A stretch of DNA of 64,000 nt from contig JAIVEN010000015.1 of NCBI GenBank assembly GCA_026686845.1, positions 8,661,501 to 8,725,500 on the forward strand, given 5' to 3'. Numbering within the stretch: position 1 is the first letter of the stretch; the number at the start of each line of letters is the position of its first letter. Origin of the DNA: Adenanthera pavonina (lineage: Eukaryota > Streptophyta > Magnoliopsida > Fabales > Fabaceae). The position numbers were made by a program, and so were the translations under genes. Below the pieces are notes generated by a model. It saw only the letters and a list, made by a program, of their open reading frames with translations. It was not told where the DNA came from and made no database searches. Positions 46,189 to 58,185 of the stretch are shown here, in pieces.

Positions 46189-47704
46189 ATCAATCTAAGG
46201 ACCGAATAATTCGTTTTTTAGGGCAATGTCTCAATCCATCAATCTAATCCTCACCTTCATTCATCTCCAATGTCACTCACATTTACTGTAAGTTTCTCTC
46301 TTTTTCTCCCATTAATTCCAGTCCTTTATTACACACTCACCACTCAATTATCGAATGTTAATAGTTCCAACATCTTTCAAGTGACAATAACTATGACATG
46401 TCAAAGCGATTCCCTTCAACTTCAACTTCTTTTCTTTTCTTTTCAATATGGAATCACAGTTTATAATAATTAATTATGACATGACCAAGCATCAAATAAT
46501 ATCACAGCAAGAACAATTCTCTGCCCTTATGCACACTCTTGTTTTGGGATCCAAAGTTCTCCACCCACCCACACAAACATATGCAAGTGGAGGATAAACT
46601 AAGATAAACCAATAATAGTAATATAAATTATATATAAACTGGTCCTAGTAAAAAATAAAAAAATATTTCATTAGCTAGCATATTCTATGATCTAAAACGA
46701 CTTCTCTAAAAGTACTATTTTTATTTCAAGTAACATTTGAAATGAAACATTAAGCAAACTACATACTTGTATTTTAAAAACAAACTACGGTAAGAACATG
46801 GGGACTGCCATCCAACCAAGCTCCTATCCGTACCATATGATGAGTACTCCTAGTTGCAGAGTTATGAATGTATATATTTTTGTATGTATATTGTCGCGTA
46901 TTTGCAAACCAAGGCGCCTCCATTAAAGCTGATCCCTCAAGTTTTATAGTGAAACATCCTCGTTTTTCATGGCTGTAATTGTCTTTCCCTTTGGTTTGCT
47001 TAGCGGGTGGCATATGCATCTTCAACATCGAAAGCAAAGATTATATCTTCTGTTTGGGTGCCTAATCCTAATACAAAAATCCATAACTATGGATTATGCT
47101 CCCTTCCTTTTATTTACTTTGCCACCACTCAAATCCTATTCCATTCATTCTTGTTAAGATCTTGCGTATTTTTGTCTTCCTTAGTTGGAGAGTGCTTGCT
47201 TCGCTTTTTCTCCACAAGATTACTCTTATTAGTGATTGGATATCCACTATATACTTTGTATCTTTAGCTTTCTTACCCCATGTTCCTGAAATTTGATCGC
47301 ATGAAGCAGCCACGTATGTACTTGGGATACTTCATCAACATGTGTAGTTTTTAGCATATCTGATTATTTTGTAAGTTAGATTTCTTTTCACAACTTAGCA
47401 CTGCATGATCAATTTTTTTAAAAGAAAATCCTTCATGTGTAATGTTTTTTAACGACGAAACTTGCAATAAATATTTTTCAAAAAATTACTTTAATCTTGT
47501 CCCTTGTAAATATATCCTCCATCTCCACGGCCTCCCTCTTTCAAGGCAGATGAGTTTACAGTGATTCATTAAGATCCTGGTAGACCTGAAGCTCAGAATC
47601 GTAATTGGAATGATGGACATGATAAAACTACCACCTCTCTATTTATCATTTAGCATGAACTTAAACAATGCAAAAGGAAATCAAAACAAAAAAAGAGACT
47701 CTGA
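42940..47704. other. Spacer with several microsatellites
   Basis: The first part is likely the 3' UTR of the PADRE gene (T-run at about 42945-42959). Microsatellites: (AAT)n 43700-43733, (TC)n 45109-45130, (TA)n(GA)n 46142-46188. At about 45262-45340 a GAGGTGGTAAGAGC...GAGGTTAAAAATTCAAAC stretch followed by an A-run weakly resembles a tRNA-derived SINE. No coding gene is recognisable. Confidence 0.5.
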
Positions 47705-50700
47705 TTAAACCCCAAAAGTTTCTATTCTTTCTCTTCTCAAGTGTGTGGATTCCTCAGGGTCACGTAATCCCCATACTCTGGTTTGCTGTTGCACCACCAG
47801 AACCGATGTTTTTGCCCCAATGTCTAAGGACGCAAGAATCTCTCCCACAGTTCCCAATTCTCCATCCTTCCATCTCTTAAGTTCAGACATCAAATTTGAA
47901 TCTCCATGCCTTCTTCCAACCACAACAAGGTCATAGACATTGTCTATGTCTTCAACAGTCGAAAGCACACCCCTCCTATCCATTACCCGTGCATCCCTGT
48001 AAGAAACTCTTCCGTTCCGAAAGGCGCTGAGCCTAAAGTCACTCAAGATCTGGGTATCAAGCATTTTGCTCCTTTCTGTCCCAGAAACAATCTCTGTTGA
48101 AGAAGAAAAATGAACGAGAGTTATATACACACGGGGTTGTTCCAACATGCGCCTTGCCAAGGCAAGAGCTTCGCGATCATCTGTGCCTCCAAAGAAGAAC
48201 ACAGCTACTTGATATATTGGTTCCTTGACAAAATGATCATACCAAAAATTTTGCTGATTGCCACGATCAACGAGGATCCCAACTGAGCAAGGAGCTTTCT
48301 CTAGAACATTCTTGGCGAGGTGCTTGAAGGGAAATGATGACACTGCTTTCCCACCAAATATCCACCTCTTATGAAAAGGTATGACTATAAAGGTTATTCT
48401 CTTTTCAAGTGCCAAGGAGCACACATCATTGTGCATTGTTTCATATGGGGAGATGCCTTTATAGCAACACAGTAACTAGGCCCCCATGCTCATGTTCAAA
48501 TTTCATAAATGCGTTGAAAATTTTCTCAGATTCAGTTGGCTGTTGAGAAGGATTTACACGTGGCACACGTGCAACAAGTAGAGACGATGCACGGCCTGCA
48601 AGCTTAACTAGGTGGAGCGCAACTATGTCAATGAGGCTTTTTGTGGTGGGATTGGAAGCAGCAAGGAGGTTCAGAATTGCCAAGACATTATCTGGTCTGT
48701 CAGAGCAAGCAAGAATACGCAATGGTTCATTATTGTTATGACGCATAAGTGTCCTCCTTTTATAAGCAAGAAACCTCCTGGAAGGATCATAAAGGACTTT
48801 CACAACAGGCGATACAATACCAGTTATAAGCACTACAGAAACAATCATGATTGCATAAAATTCTTCACTCATGATCTGCAGATGCATAGAAGTACTCCTG
48901 TTATTCAGCATACAAAAGACAGACTCTACTAAGCTGTATGTATTGTGCATGAGTCGAAAAATAAATATGGCTTACATTTTGTAATTTCCAGTCAATCAAC
49001 AAGGCCAGTTCAACAATGCCTTTGCAGTTTATCACAAAACCAAGAGAAAGAGCATCTCGGAAAGGCATCCTACACAAAAGGAGAGGCAATAGTGCTGCTA
49101 CAATCTTCCCACAGAAAGCAACAAAAATTATTAAATGAATAACACCCACATTCTTCAGCTCCGTAATGGCAAAAACATCTGTTCTTAATCCACTTATGAT
49201 AAAAATAATAGGCTGGAACACTACAGAAACAAAGCAGTCAAGCTTGTCTACCATTGCAGCTCCTAATGGCGGCCCGTCTGGTATAGCCAACCCTAATAAG
49301 AAAGACACAAGACATGCATGTATGCCCAGCACTTGGCCCATGAATCCACTGATCAAAAAGGTCACAAGAACCCCAAAAATATAGATTTCTTTAACAGGTT
49401 CCCCCTCTGGGGTTTGTCGAATTGCCCATAATGCTGTTGGACGCACAACAAACATGATGAACAAAATAAGAAGAGCAGTTGCAAAGAAAAATTCAAAACA
49501 CACTCCTACCGACTCTGTGTGGGCTAATCTTGAGGCAAACTGCATTGCCATGACAGACCAGTAGAAAACATCACACACTAGTGAAGAAGAAGAGGCCAAG
49601 CGCCCAATCTCTGAATTAAGAATCTGGAGTTCAGCAAGAAAACAGGTGATTACTGGAAAGGCTGTCATAGATGAAATTGCTACCACAATAGGAAGTGACT
49701 CAGAAATATCACGATGCAATTGAAAACACTGGTTGAGGATAAATGCAACTGTTTCAGCTAGGGTGTAAGGAACAACAAAGCCCAAAATTCCCATGGCCAA
49801 GGTCCTTCTGCCTGATCTAGAGATCATGGTTGGATCTATCTTTACCCCAACTAGGAAGACGAATATCATTAAACCAAAAAATGCAAAGGTATCAAGCGCA
49901 CATTTTCCTTTGGGTGGGAAAACTCTGTTGGAAAATTCTGGGTTGCGTCCAAGAATTGAAGGTCCTAAAGTCAAACCGCCCTGGTGAACAGAGATCATTG
50001 AAGAAATAAGTTAGACACAAATCACTGGCATTACCTCACGACTGTAAACTAGAAAAAAAACTGTGTCAATGACAAGTAGCCAGGACATCACATTACAGAA
50101 TAAGACTAGGCAATAAAAGACTTTGTGGCTGTCTATATAACTTTGTTAACAACTGGCAAGTGCATTGGGCCTTCCACTGTGGCCAGAAGAACATTTTAAC
50201 AACTCTTACAAAATCACTTGGTTCAAAAAATAGCTATGGTTTTTCAATATTTACTTCATCCTCTCTATTTAGTATCTAGTATCTACTACAAAAGCAAAAG
50301 GCGGTCGGTCCAATCAAAGAACTGTTTTTGCAGCTCCCTAGTCCCTACTATGATTTTACTATTCTCTCTTTCTGGTGCTATTCAATTTAATTTGTCATCA
50401 TATACACTATGTGGTCACACAGTCTGTATAACGGATCTTGGAAGTCAAATTATCGGACTCAGATTGATTAACTACAATGGGGTTCTCATTACCAAACATA
50501 ACAGCCAATAGAAGACCAATAATTAATCGTAATAGCAATTTTAACATTAAAATGAAATTTAATAACAAGGAAGGCTTCAAGCTTACAAGAATTTGAGAAA
50601 TAATGTAGGGTTGACCCAAGGGCTTGAGGATGAAGAGAAAAAAGGCAGTGAAGACGGACATGAGTGAAAGCTGGAGCAAAATGAGAGGGACAGAGAAATC

Positions 50701-50874
50701 AAGTGGGTTATCTCCGTAAAAGTAACCCTTGGAGTTGAGAAGGTCGAAGGCATGGCAAATGAATGAATCTCCAAACTTGATGTGGGCCTGCGTTGCCTCC
50801 TGCATTGCATTCTGAACAAGCTTTTCCCGTCCTCCCATGGAGGGAGGAATCGCGTGAGACTCATTGAGAGGCAT
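47705..50874 (-). pseudogene. Cation/H+ exchanger, CHX15-like, with a frameshift in exon 3
   Basis: Exon 1 50874-50587 (96 codons, ends QPYIISQIL), exon 2 49980-48976 (335 codons), exon 3 48875-47705, with GT-AG introns. The membrane antiporter domain spans exons 1-2 (GGLTLGPSILGR, MIFVFLVGVKIDP, then AISSMTAFPVITCFLAELQI, NCKGIVELALL); exon 3 encodes the cytosolic regulatory tail (ALHLVKLAGRASSLL, THMHNDVCSLALEKRITF-like region, VVVGRRHGDSNLMSEL). CHX proteins move K+ or Na+ against H+ in endomembranes or the plasma membrane. Near 48466-48470 the frame breaks: the tail reads GGLVTVLL-stop, while the correct continuation starts one frame over and runs intact to 47705. No homopolymer explains it. 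Either a recent pseudogene or an assembly error; all else looks functional. Confidence 0.82.
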
Positions 50875-51996
50875 TTGGGTGAGGAAAAGAGCGAGAAGCA
50901 GAGGAATAGAGGAAACGTTAGAGAACCCATTTGGGAGAGAATACAGAAATCACGGATGGACGAGAGGAAGAGAGAAACAGAGCAACAGCTAATGGCTCCT
51001 TTTACGATATGATGACATGAAAATGAAAATAAGGCAAATGCTAAAATAATGGATAGATGTTCGTATAAAAAAAAATAATGGATAGATGTATTTAGTTATT
51101 CTAAAATAAATAAAAGACTTTTTTTTGTATAAACAATCAAACTAATATTAAATGTTTTGCGCCCGGAAAGTATAAAGATTTAATTCAAGGATCAGATCTG
51201 ACAAGTTACAAAATCAGTATAATAAATCATTTTATTAAAGAAAAAATTTCAGGTAATTATTATTATTATTATTATTATTATTATAATATAAAATGCTGTT
51301 CCATTTAAGTAATAACATTTTTTAGATATCCAAATTTAAATGATGTACCACAAACAAATAAATAGCATTTTATCATATTAATTGCTTGGATTTAAACATC
51401 AACCAAAAAAAGAAGGGGGTTGCTCAACTTGAAACTTGATAGCCATGAGCATGATTTGTACCCCATTGATGATGCTTCCATGGTCAAACTGGCATAATCC
51501 TCAATGGCTTTACTATCACGTCATTTTTCTGTGATCCGCTGCTAATGCCTAATGGGATTTTTTACGTCTCAGGTTTGAATTTGCTGAGAGCGAATTGTCG
51601 TTTACTAAATTCTTCCAATGATTCCAGCCAAGTTTTGTTAGAACTTGAATATTTACTTCTTGCAGTTGATTTTGCTTTTGCACGCTGTCTTGCGTATATA
51701 CTGATACTTTGTCTTGTTTAGTATTGCATTTCGGGAATGTATATGAATTTTATCAATTACTCTCACCAAATACAAGAATAAATTTGGAAGGAGACAGGCA
51801 AAAATGATAAAAATAACCCAAGAGTTCTAGTTGAATAACAAATGGAATAAACAAAAATCTTCACTATATTCACCCTTTCATTTTTCAAGTATAATAATGA
51901 ACAAAAGAATTGATGAAACAATCAATTTCAAGACTAAAAATTTCTACAGTGTAGAGAACAAGGAAAAAATTGTTGCAGACAAGTTAGGTTTCTTTG
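50875..51996. other. CHX upstream region and spacer
   Basis: Upstream of the CHX start, then AT-rich spacer to the 3' end of the methyltransferase gene. (ATT)n microsatellite at 51254-51286. ORFs here are shadows or chance. Confidence 0.55.
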
Positions 51997-53502
51997 TCAC
52001 CACCATTGATGTACAAGAACTCCAATATTTCTCAGGGAAGTAAACAAATCCAGGCACTCTTTGTATGTCTTCTGGTACTTGGGACTCCGCTGGCCTGGGC
52101 AGCATCTTTGCCATCTATTGTAATGACACTCAAGGAATATCTCATCAATCCTACAGATAGCTCCTGTCTCAATCAACCTCGGAATCAAATGAAACTCTGT
52201 CCCTTCCACATCCATTTTCATTACCACGAAATCCCTGGACGCCACAGTATTTTTTACCCAGTCTGCAAAATCAAAACCCTGAATCTTTTTGTTGTCATCA
52301 CCCATATGAATGGAAGACGTCTGAACTGGATTGATTCTACCCATTCCTCTTCCTTTCCCCATGATTTTCTTACTTGGGTCTCTCGTGATTTCAAAGAACA
52401 GGGTCTCATTCCTCATCCAAGCTGCGTATGGTAACAATGTGACCCCTTTCTTTGTTCTGTACTCTTCATGAAATGACTTGTCAGCCTCAATTGCATAAAC
52501 CTCAAAGGTTTTGTTCTGTTTTGGATACTGCTTCCTAAACCAGCTTCCTATACTTGAACCATAACTCCTTGCTCCAACATCAATGTACACATACCTACTC
52601 TTAAAGCTAATGTCAACCATGGAAGTAATGTATTTTATGTTCTTGATATTCCTCTTTAGTGTGATCCAAGGCTTCAATGGCTCTTCCAGTATTAATGGCT
52701 CTGCATTTTTTACTATGTCACGTTTGTAGCCTGGAATGGAGCATTTGGTGATTGAATTATCTCTGGGAGATGTTTCTGTGAGAATTCTAGTCCTTTTCTT
52801 CATCACAATCTCAAGAACGGACGGCGAGTCCTCACCGTTCAGCTCACGAGACTTGATGAATTCGCAGCAATTGAACAAAGCGAGAAAAGAATTGAAACTA
52901 TATGCATCTTTTGCCGCTGCTGTATGAACGACAAGGAACCCGCCTGGTTTAAGCGTCCGGCAGGTCTCAGCGGCAAATTCCGCCGGCCTAGGCGACTGCT
53001 CCAGGCTGGCGCTGCCAGAAAACACAAAATCGAAGGTGTCCCCGCTGAAGGGCTGCCGGCGTCCCTCTCCGAGCAAGATCAAAGGAGGAGACGGTTTCTT
53101 GAAGATTCCGATAGAATCAACGATACCAACTTCTTTCAGAGCCAAGACGTCCTCGCCGGTGGGGGTATCGATGCAGATAGCTCTGGAATTGGGCGGGAGA
53201 GAACCCTCGGCGATCAGTTCCTGGAATATGACGGTGTAGTATTCAACGGATCTGCGCCATTTTGTATCAGACAATGTGCCACCTTCGCCGGAGACGGCAG
53301 AAGAGGAGGAGGATCGGACGCGTACTTTTGGACCGGGGAAGTTGAGATTCTGCCGGAAGAAGCAGAAATCGTCGGAGTCGCAGGATCCGCCTTTTACGGT
53401 GGGGATGTAAGCGAACCGTGCGACGAAGACGAGAACGCCGAAAGAAAACAAACGAACAAGAATGTTCCTCAAGAAGCTGTGTTTTACTATAAGGGGCTCC
53501 AT
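51997..53502 (-). CDS. Membrane-anchored FkbM-like methyltransferase family protein
   Basis: Single exon, 501 codons. An N-terminal hydrophobic anchor (about residues 14-33) is preceded by basic residues, consistent with a Golgi-type type II membrane protein (inference). The middle (about 95-210) resembles a class I methyltransferase fold: RAICIDTPTGEDVLALKEVG, DTFDFVFSG, TCRTLKPGGFLVVHTA. The C-terminal half is FkbM-like: YVYIDVGARSYGSSIGSW, EVYAIEADKSFHEEY, VVMKMDVEGTEFHLIPRLIE, EIFLECHYNRW. Both halves are conserved in plants; the substrate is unknown. The first Met before the anchor is taken as the start. Its 5' region carries short upstream ORFs. Arabidopsis relatives have, from memory, been listed among genes with conserved-peptide uORFs. 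Confidence 0.88.
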   Translation of the reverse strand: MEPLIVKHSFLRNILVRLFSFGVLVFVARFAYIPTVKGGSCDSDDFCFFRQNLNFPGPKVRVRSSSSSAVSGEGGTLSDTKWRRSVEYYTVIFQELIAEGSLPPNSRAICIDTPTGEDVLALKEVGIVDSIGIFKKPSPPLILLGEGRRQPFSGDTFDFVFSGSASLEQSPRPAEFAAETCRTLKPGGFLVVHTAAAKDAYSFNSFLALFNCCEFIKSRELNGEDSPSVLEIVMKKRTRILTETSPRDNSITKCSIPGYKRDIVKNAEPLILEEPLKPWITLKRNIKNIKYITSMVDISFKSRYVYIDVGARSYGSSIGSWFRKQYPKQNKTFEVYAIEADKSFHEEYRTKKGVTLLPYAAWMRNETLFFEITRDPSKKIMGKGRGMGRINPVQTSSIHMGDDNKKIQGFDFADWVKNTVASRDFVVMKMDVEGTEFHLIPRLIETGAICRIDEIFLECHYNRWQRCCPGQRSPKYQKTYKECLDLFTSLRNIGVLVHQWW

Positions 53503-53609
53503 GAATCCTTCGCTTAAGCAATGGCAGAAGAAGGAGAGATGTCACGGCGACAGACGCGGGCCGTAAGAAATGGAAAATTAAGAGAGGTTTTGAGGGCAAA
53601 AGAGGAAAA

Positions 53610-53678
53610 TCAATGCGTAGCGGCACGCGGGAGATTTGTACTCATGGCGGCGCGGTTGATCACCGGCAGTGAAGACAT
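53610..53678 (-). promoter_or_regulatory. Candidate upstream ORF (22 codons) of the methyltransferase gene
   Basis: ATG at 53678, TGA at 53610-53612, peptide beginning MSSLPVINRAAMSTN and ending PRAATH. It closes 107 bp before the main ATG. A second, overlapping candidate in another frame (ATG at 53763 or 53733, stop at 53578-53580) ends CPQNLS. Either could damp translation of the main frame. Only comparison with orthologues can tell which peptide, if any, is conserved. Confidence 0.45.
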
Positions 53679-53860
53679 TGGTGGATCGCGGAAGCGGCGA
53701 GGAAGTAAGAATTTCTCTGTCCAAAAATGCCATTCTGTTGAATTGGAATAACGAAACTGCCATTATGATTTCCGATTCTTTAGGCCTCGCTGATTTGGGC
53801 CGGGCAGTTATTGGGCTTGAAAAATGGGTCATGTCTAATCATTAATGGGCTCGTATTGAG
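53679..53860 (-). promoter_or_regulatory. Promoter/leader of the methyltransferase gene with GCCCA motifs
   Basis: On the minus strand AAGCCCAATAAC and CCGGCCCAAATC occur at about 53795-53820, about 300 bp before the main ATG. GCCCA (site II-type) motifs bound by TCP factors are typical of broadly expressed plant genes. The transcription start is not visible. Confidence 0.4.
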
Positions 53861-55312
53861 TGAGCAAAATAAATTCATTGTATTGACTGAAACAAAAAGG
53901 CTCCTCTTCATTGGATTTGTTGAAACCTTTGTCAATAGTAGTATTTACTACTATTTAGGATTGGGATTTGGAGATCACTCCAGTTTGTCGTCGGAGTTGT
54001 TTTTCCAGCGTATCATGGAACCGCTTTCTCATCTGAGATCGCTAGTAACCATTAATATTTAATCCAAACTGTTACTCCATTAGTTATTTAGGTTTGTTGT
54101 CGCATGTGAAAAATAAACATCCATAACTTGAAAAAAAAAGAGAGAAACTTGTATGTATGAGAGAGATAGTTGTGATATCTATTTAGAAGAAAAATATAAA
54201 TCAAACTGTAGGGTTAAAAATTTAAAATTTTCTTCAGTAGTTACATTTTTATTGATGAAGATTTTTTAGGAGTCGTCGGCCGACAGACCCCATTTTTTTA
54301 AAAAGAAGAAAATACATAGTAGTGTTATTAAACTCGGAGACAACTGTAAAATAAAGTTTAAAAAAATGAAATAAATAGATTTTTTTTTGGGGTCTCAAAA
54401 ATAAATGAAGAGTTACTCAATAGAAGGGAGATAGTAGAAGTTAATGAAGGCGGCGTGAGAAACGGGTTGGGAGAAATAAGATAGGAGGGAGGGAGCAGCG
54501 TGTGAAACACGACATGTCCCGGTCGCTGTCTGACTCCGACTCGTACGTACAAAGAGCCAAACTGCCCCTTTCACTCACTCTCACCTCTCGCCCGCCCCTC
54601 ATTCTTCGAATTCGCCCTTCTTCTCATCTTCAACGTCCGCTCTCCATGTGGCCTTTCATTACTCTTTTCATGCCGCACTTCCTCCCTCCACCCATCCTTT
54701 TGTTTTTTTCTTCTTATTTTATTCCAACACCCCAAAGTTGACTTTCTCTCTCTCTCTCTCTCAAGTCTTAGCCTCCAAGTTACCCCCAAGCTCTCCATCT
54801 CTGATTCAGCCCCCCATCCATCCCCTTCACCACGTGTTCCTACTGGGTTCAGTGGCAACGCACCCTTTCATCATCCTTTCATATTTAATATTTTCATCTT
54901 ATTAGACAACTAGTTCTACCAACACCAGTGCAGGGCATTTCTTGTCAAAACTTCCTATTCTTTCTTATCATAAGTAAGAACAAGAAAGCAGACACCCAAA
55001 AAGATAACATTTAGCGCGCGCCCCCCCCCCCCCGGGCGGCAAATGAGAAAAAGCCTGAAAACAATCAAAAAATTGTACCAAGTACCAACACCGTGTGCGC
55101 GCGTGTAAAATCACACAACAATTCTGGAAATATGCAGGTAGTGTATCAATCCTGTGGAAATATACAATAACAAAGCTAAACAAATAAATAATGCAATAAA
55201 TGAAATGAACCTCGTACTCCTTTTCCTCTTTTTTGGTCACATAGAACCTAATCCCCCCAATTTTGACCCTTCCCCCACTATGCTGGGTTAAAAAAAAAAA
55301 AAACAACTTTCT
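53861..55312. other. Spacer between methyltransferase and WRKY genes
   Basis: AT-rich to about 54400, then a pyrimidine-rich stretch (54560-54900) whose ORFs are low-complexity and not credible. A CG-repeat plus a run of 13 C (55014-55036) stands out. The WRKY 3' UTR probably covers the last few hundred bases. Confidence 0.5.
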
Positions 55313-57931
55313 TCAACATAGTAGAGATTCAAGAAACATGTCATCTCTGGGCTCCTCCTTGGCTCTGGTAGAAAACCCATTCTCAGATTGTGGTTGCTGC
55401 TGATTCATGTAAGCCCCCATTGGATTCCCAAACCCAGAGAAGCCGTAGCTTCCTGAACCCTGAAGCATCTCCAGGGTGAAAGGGGATTGTCCTTCCGGTG
55501 CTGCCCTAAAATTCTGAATCGAAGTGTTGTTCATTGAATTGCTAGTGTTTTGGTTGATCGCAGAAGGCCTTATGGCCGTGGTGATTGCACTGTTGGTGTT
55601 CGTGGAATTGCTTAACAGAGGTCTGTTCACAGAATGGCTGCCACTTCCCCTGGCCGCAGGGACATCATGGTTATGCTTTCCCTCGTAGGTTGTGATCACC
55701 GCCCTTAGGTCGTGTGAGGCTCTCTCTACGTGCTTCCTCACTGGACATCCTGGGTGTGTGCATTTGTAGTAACTCCTAAATTCACCAATTAGACTCAAGA
55801 TCAGACAAGAAATTCCACACGTGAGGTAAACAGAACTTGTCAGTCCAGCTAGACAAGCGAATGATGAAGATTAAAATGATACATATAAATATCATACCAA
55901 GTACCCACTACCCATCATAGAGCTAAGGATTGTGTCCTATTATTAGCATTAGCATGAGTGAGGGACACTGATTAGCTTATCAAACCACTATTTTTTATCG
56001 TACTTAAAGTAGAACACGTTTCGAAAAGTTAATATTTTTTGTTCTTTAAGGAATACGAAAGAAAAGTGAGCTTTTCGATTTACCTTGGATTTGGATTTCC
56101 CTTCACTACTTTTTGCCCGTATTTCCTCCATCTGTACCCATCATCTAGAATATCTATGTCACTGGTTGTCTGGACAACAACTCTGGGTTCTCTTACTGTT
56201 CTACTTCCAGCTGCCGACATACCCTCATTTTCGCCTTCGACTTTCCTGGAAAATTAATGGGAAAATTAATCTCGGAATGAAGTGAACCGCACCAAAAATT
56301 AATCTGTTAAGGAAGGTCAAAGTGTAATTATTATCTATATGATTAAAAGTTACCATCTTTTGGCATCAGGTTCATCTTCGTCAAACTCATCTCCTCCTGT
56401 CCTCTGGGAACTCTGCTCAACATCATCGTCTCCCATTGATATCGATGAGTTTTCTGGTGTTGCAGCTGAATCCATCTGTCCATTACCATGGCTGGCAAAT
56501 GATTGGTCTGGGATTTCAGCAGTCACAGAATTTGAACCAGCAATTGCAACAGAAGATGCATTTGATGAGTTTCTCCTGGTTGACTGAGGCTTGGGATGGT
56601 TATGTGTTCCCTTGTAAACAATCTCAGTGATTTGCCCATCCAAAGACCTCTCAACCTTCTTCTTCGTTGGGCAATTGGGGTACGTGCATTTGTAATAGCT
56701 TCTTGGATTCTCACTTCCTTTCACTTGCTTCTGCCCATATTTTCTCCAGTTGTATCCATCATCTGATCTTCTGCTTAAGGTCTGAGGTTGTGGATGGTAA
56801 TTGCTGTAATCCGATTGAAACCCACTACTATGGTTTGTTTGGACATTATTAACCATCTCAGTAGAATAGCTCTGCACAGAACCGTTCTCGGCTTTCACCA
56901 TATTCTTTCCTGAAGAAAAGCTGTCTTGCTTGGTTGGTTCTTGAAAACTCCATGCCTGTTGCTGTAGATGAAAGGTGGAACAAGTCTGAGAACAGGATTA
57001 TAAAAAGTGAAACATAGATTAGCATCAGGACCGAAATAAATCACATACAGTTTGGTTAGTGGTAGCTGAAGCTTGAAACGTTGTTGAGGGTGGAAGAGGA
57101 GGCCTAGGCTGGGGTTGAAACGAGAAAGTTGATAATTTATTGTCTTCTTCTTTGATATTTTGCTGGTTTTGCCCGGAACTGCTCTTCCATTTGAAGGCCT
57201 GAGAAGAAAATGCTCCAGTTGTCGGAGATGGCAAAATCTGAATAAAAAAAAATCCAAAAATTATTCAACCTTCTGGTTAAATTACCAGAAAAAGAAATAG
57301 AGAAATCCCAAAAAAATCCAATAAGGCAAACTAGAATAATAGAAGCTAGATCACCAAAAACAGAAAATTTTAGAACAGAGATTGAAACAGTTTGATTTCC
57401 ATGTTTTGATCCAGTCTCTACTTTCAAAATCTAATATAAAAGTTTGATAAATTATTCAAAGAAATGAAATATATGAGGTTGCAAAATCAACGAAGTCTCG
57501 GTGTAAACCTTCAAATATCTGTTTCCTTTCTCATCGGGGCTAATATTCTTAGAAACGAAACAGTCAACAGTACCCAAAAAAAAGAGCGTAAGACTTACGT
57601 TGGAAGCATTAAGGAGAACAGGCGAGTCGAGAAGCTCAGCTGGGCTCAACCCAGCAGGGATAGCGAAGTAAGAAGAAGGAGAAATGGCAGGAGGAGAGAG
57701 AGGCAGCGAAGGAGGTGGGATCGACTTGAATTTGGGCACACCCGACCCAGTTCTCTCTGCTATACGATCCGACAAACCACGCGGTTTATTGACGGCAAAG
57801 GCGGGGTTGTCATCGGCGGTGGGAGAAGCGAGAAGTTCAGTGAAGGAAGTGTTCATGAATGGATGCGTCGAGAAAGTGAAGTTTGGATGTGAGTTGGCAG
57901 AAGTGTCAAGGCTACCTGAAGAAGATGTCAT
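55313..57931 (-). CDS. WRKY33: Group I WRKY transcription factor, WRKY33-like
   Basis: Five exons: 57931-57599, 57237-57049, 56985-56354, 56245-56084, 55775-55313, all GT-AG, total 592 codons in frame. The N-terminus has a Ser-Pro cluster (PPPSLPLSPPAISPSSYF, GLSPAELLDSPVLL) like the MAP-kinase-phosphorylated D motif of WRKY33-type proteins. N-terminal WRKY domain at about residues 249-305 (WRKYGQKQVKGSENPR, zinc ligands C-C-H-H ending HNH) and C-terminal WRKY at about 419-478 (WRKYGQKVVKGNPNPR, then HNHDVP); the latter is interrupted after NPR by the intron conserved in WRKY genes. It binds W-boxes. WRKY33 controls defence and camalexin-type responses in Arabidopsis. The assignment to WRKY33 over WRKY25/26 rests on the extended N-terminus and length. 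W-boxes lie upstream. Confidence 0.92.
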
Positions 57932-58107
57932 TAGAGAAAGAAGGTGAAGCTGAGAGGATGGTGAGAAAAAGTTTCAGACAGAGAGAAAAAGAAAGGTTTA
58001 ATAAGAAGAGAAGGAGAAGGAAGGAGGTGAAGAAGATGGTCACGTATTGCGCAAGGCTCAGATTTCTATTGGGAAGGAGGTACTTTCTCGGAAGGAAGCT
58101 GAAAGGT

Positions 58108-58185
58108 TTGACCGTGGAAAATGTGCCATGGTGGACAGTGTTGGTATTATAATAATAATGTCAGTCAAAGCTCGTGGGTTTGACT
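58108..58185 (-). promoter_or_regulatory. W-box cluster upstream of the WRKY33-like gene
   Basis: Three TTGAC(C/T) cores: TTGACC at 58108-58113, AGTCAA (minus-strand TTGACT) at 58163-58168 and TTGACT at 58180-58185. They lie 177-254 bp before the ATG at 57931. WRKY33-type genes are known to be autoregulated through such boxes. Confidence 0.6.

Noticed and set aside
53267..53626. 119-codon minus-strand ORF overlapping the methyltransferase start
   Set aside because: It begins with GTG, overlaps the coding region in another frame and looks like a shadow.
54502..54905. Plus-strand ORFs in a pyrimidine-rich stretch
   Set aside because: Translations are Ser/Pro/Leu/Phe low complexity caused by CT-rich DNA; no domain or splice context.
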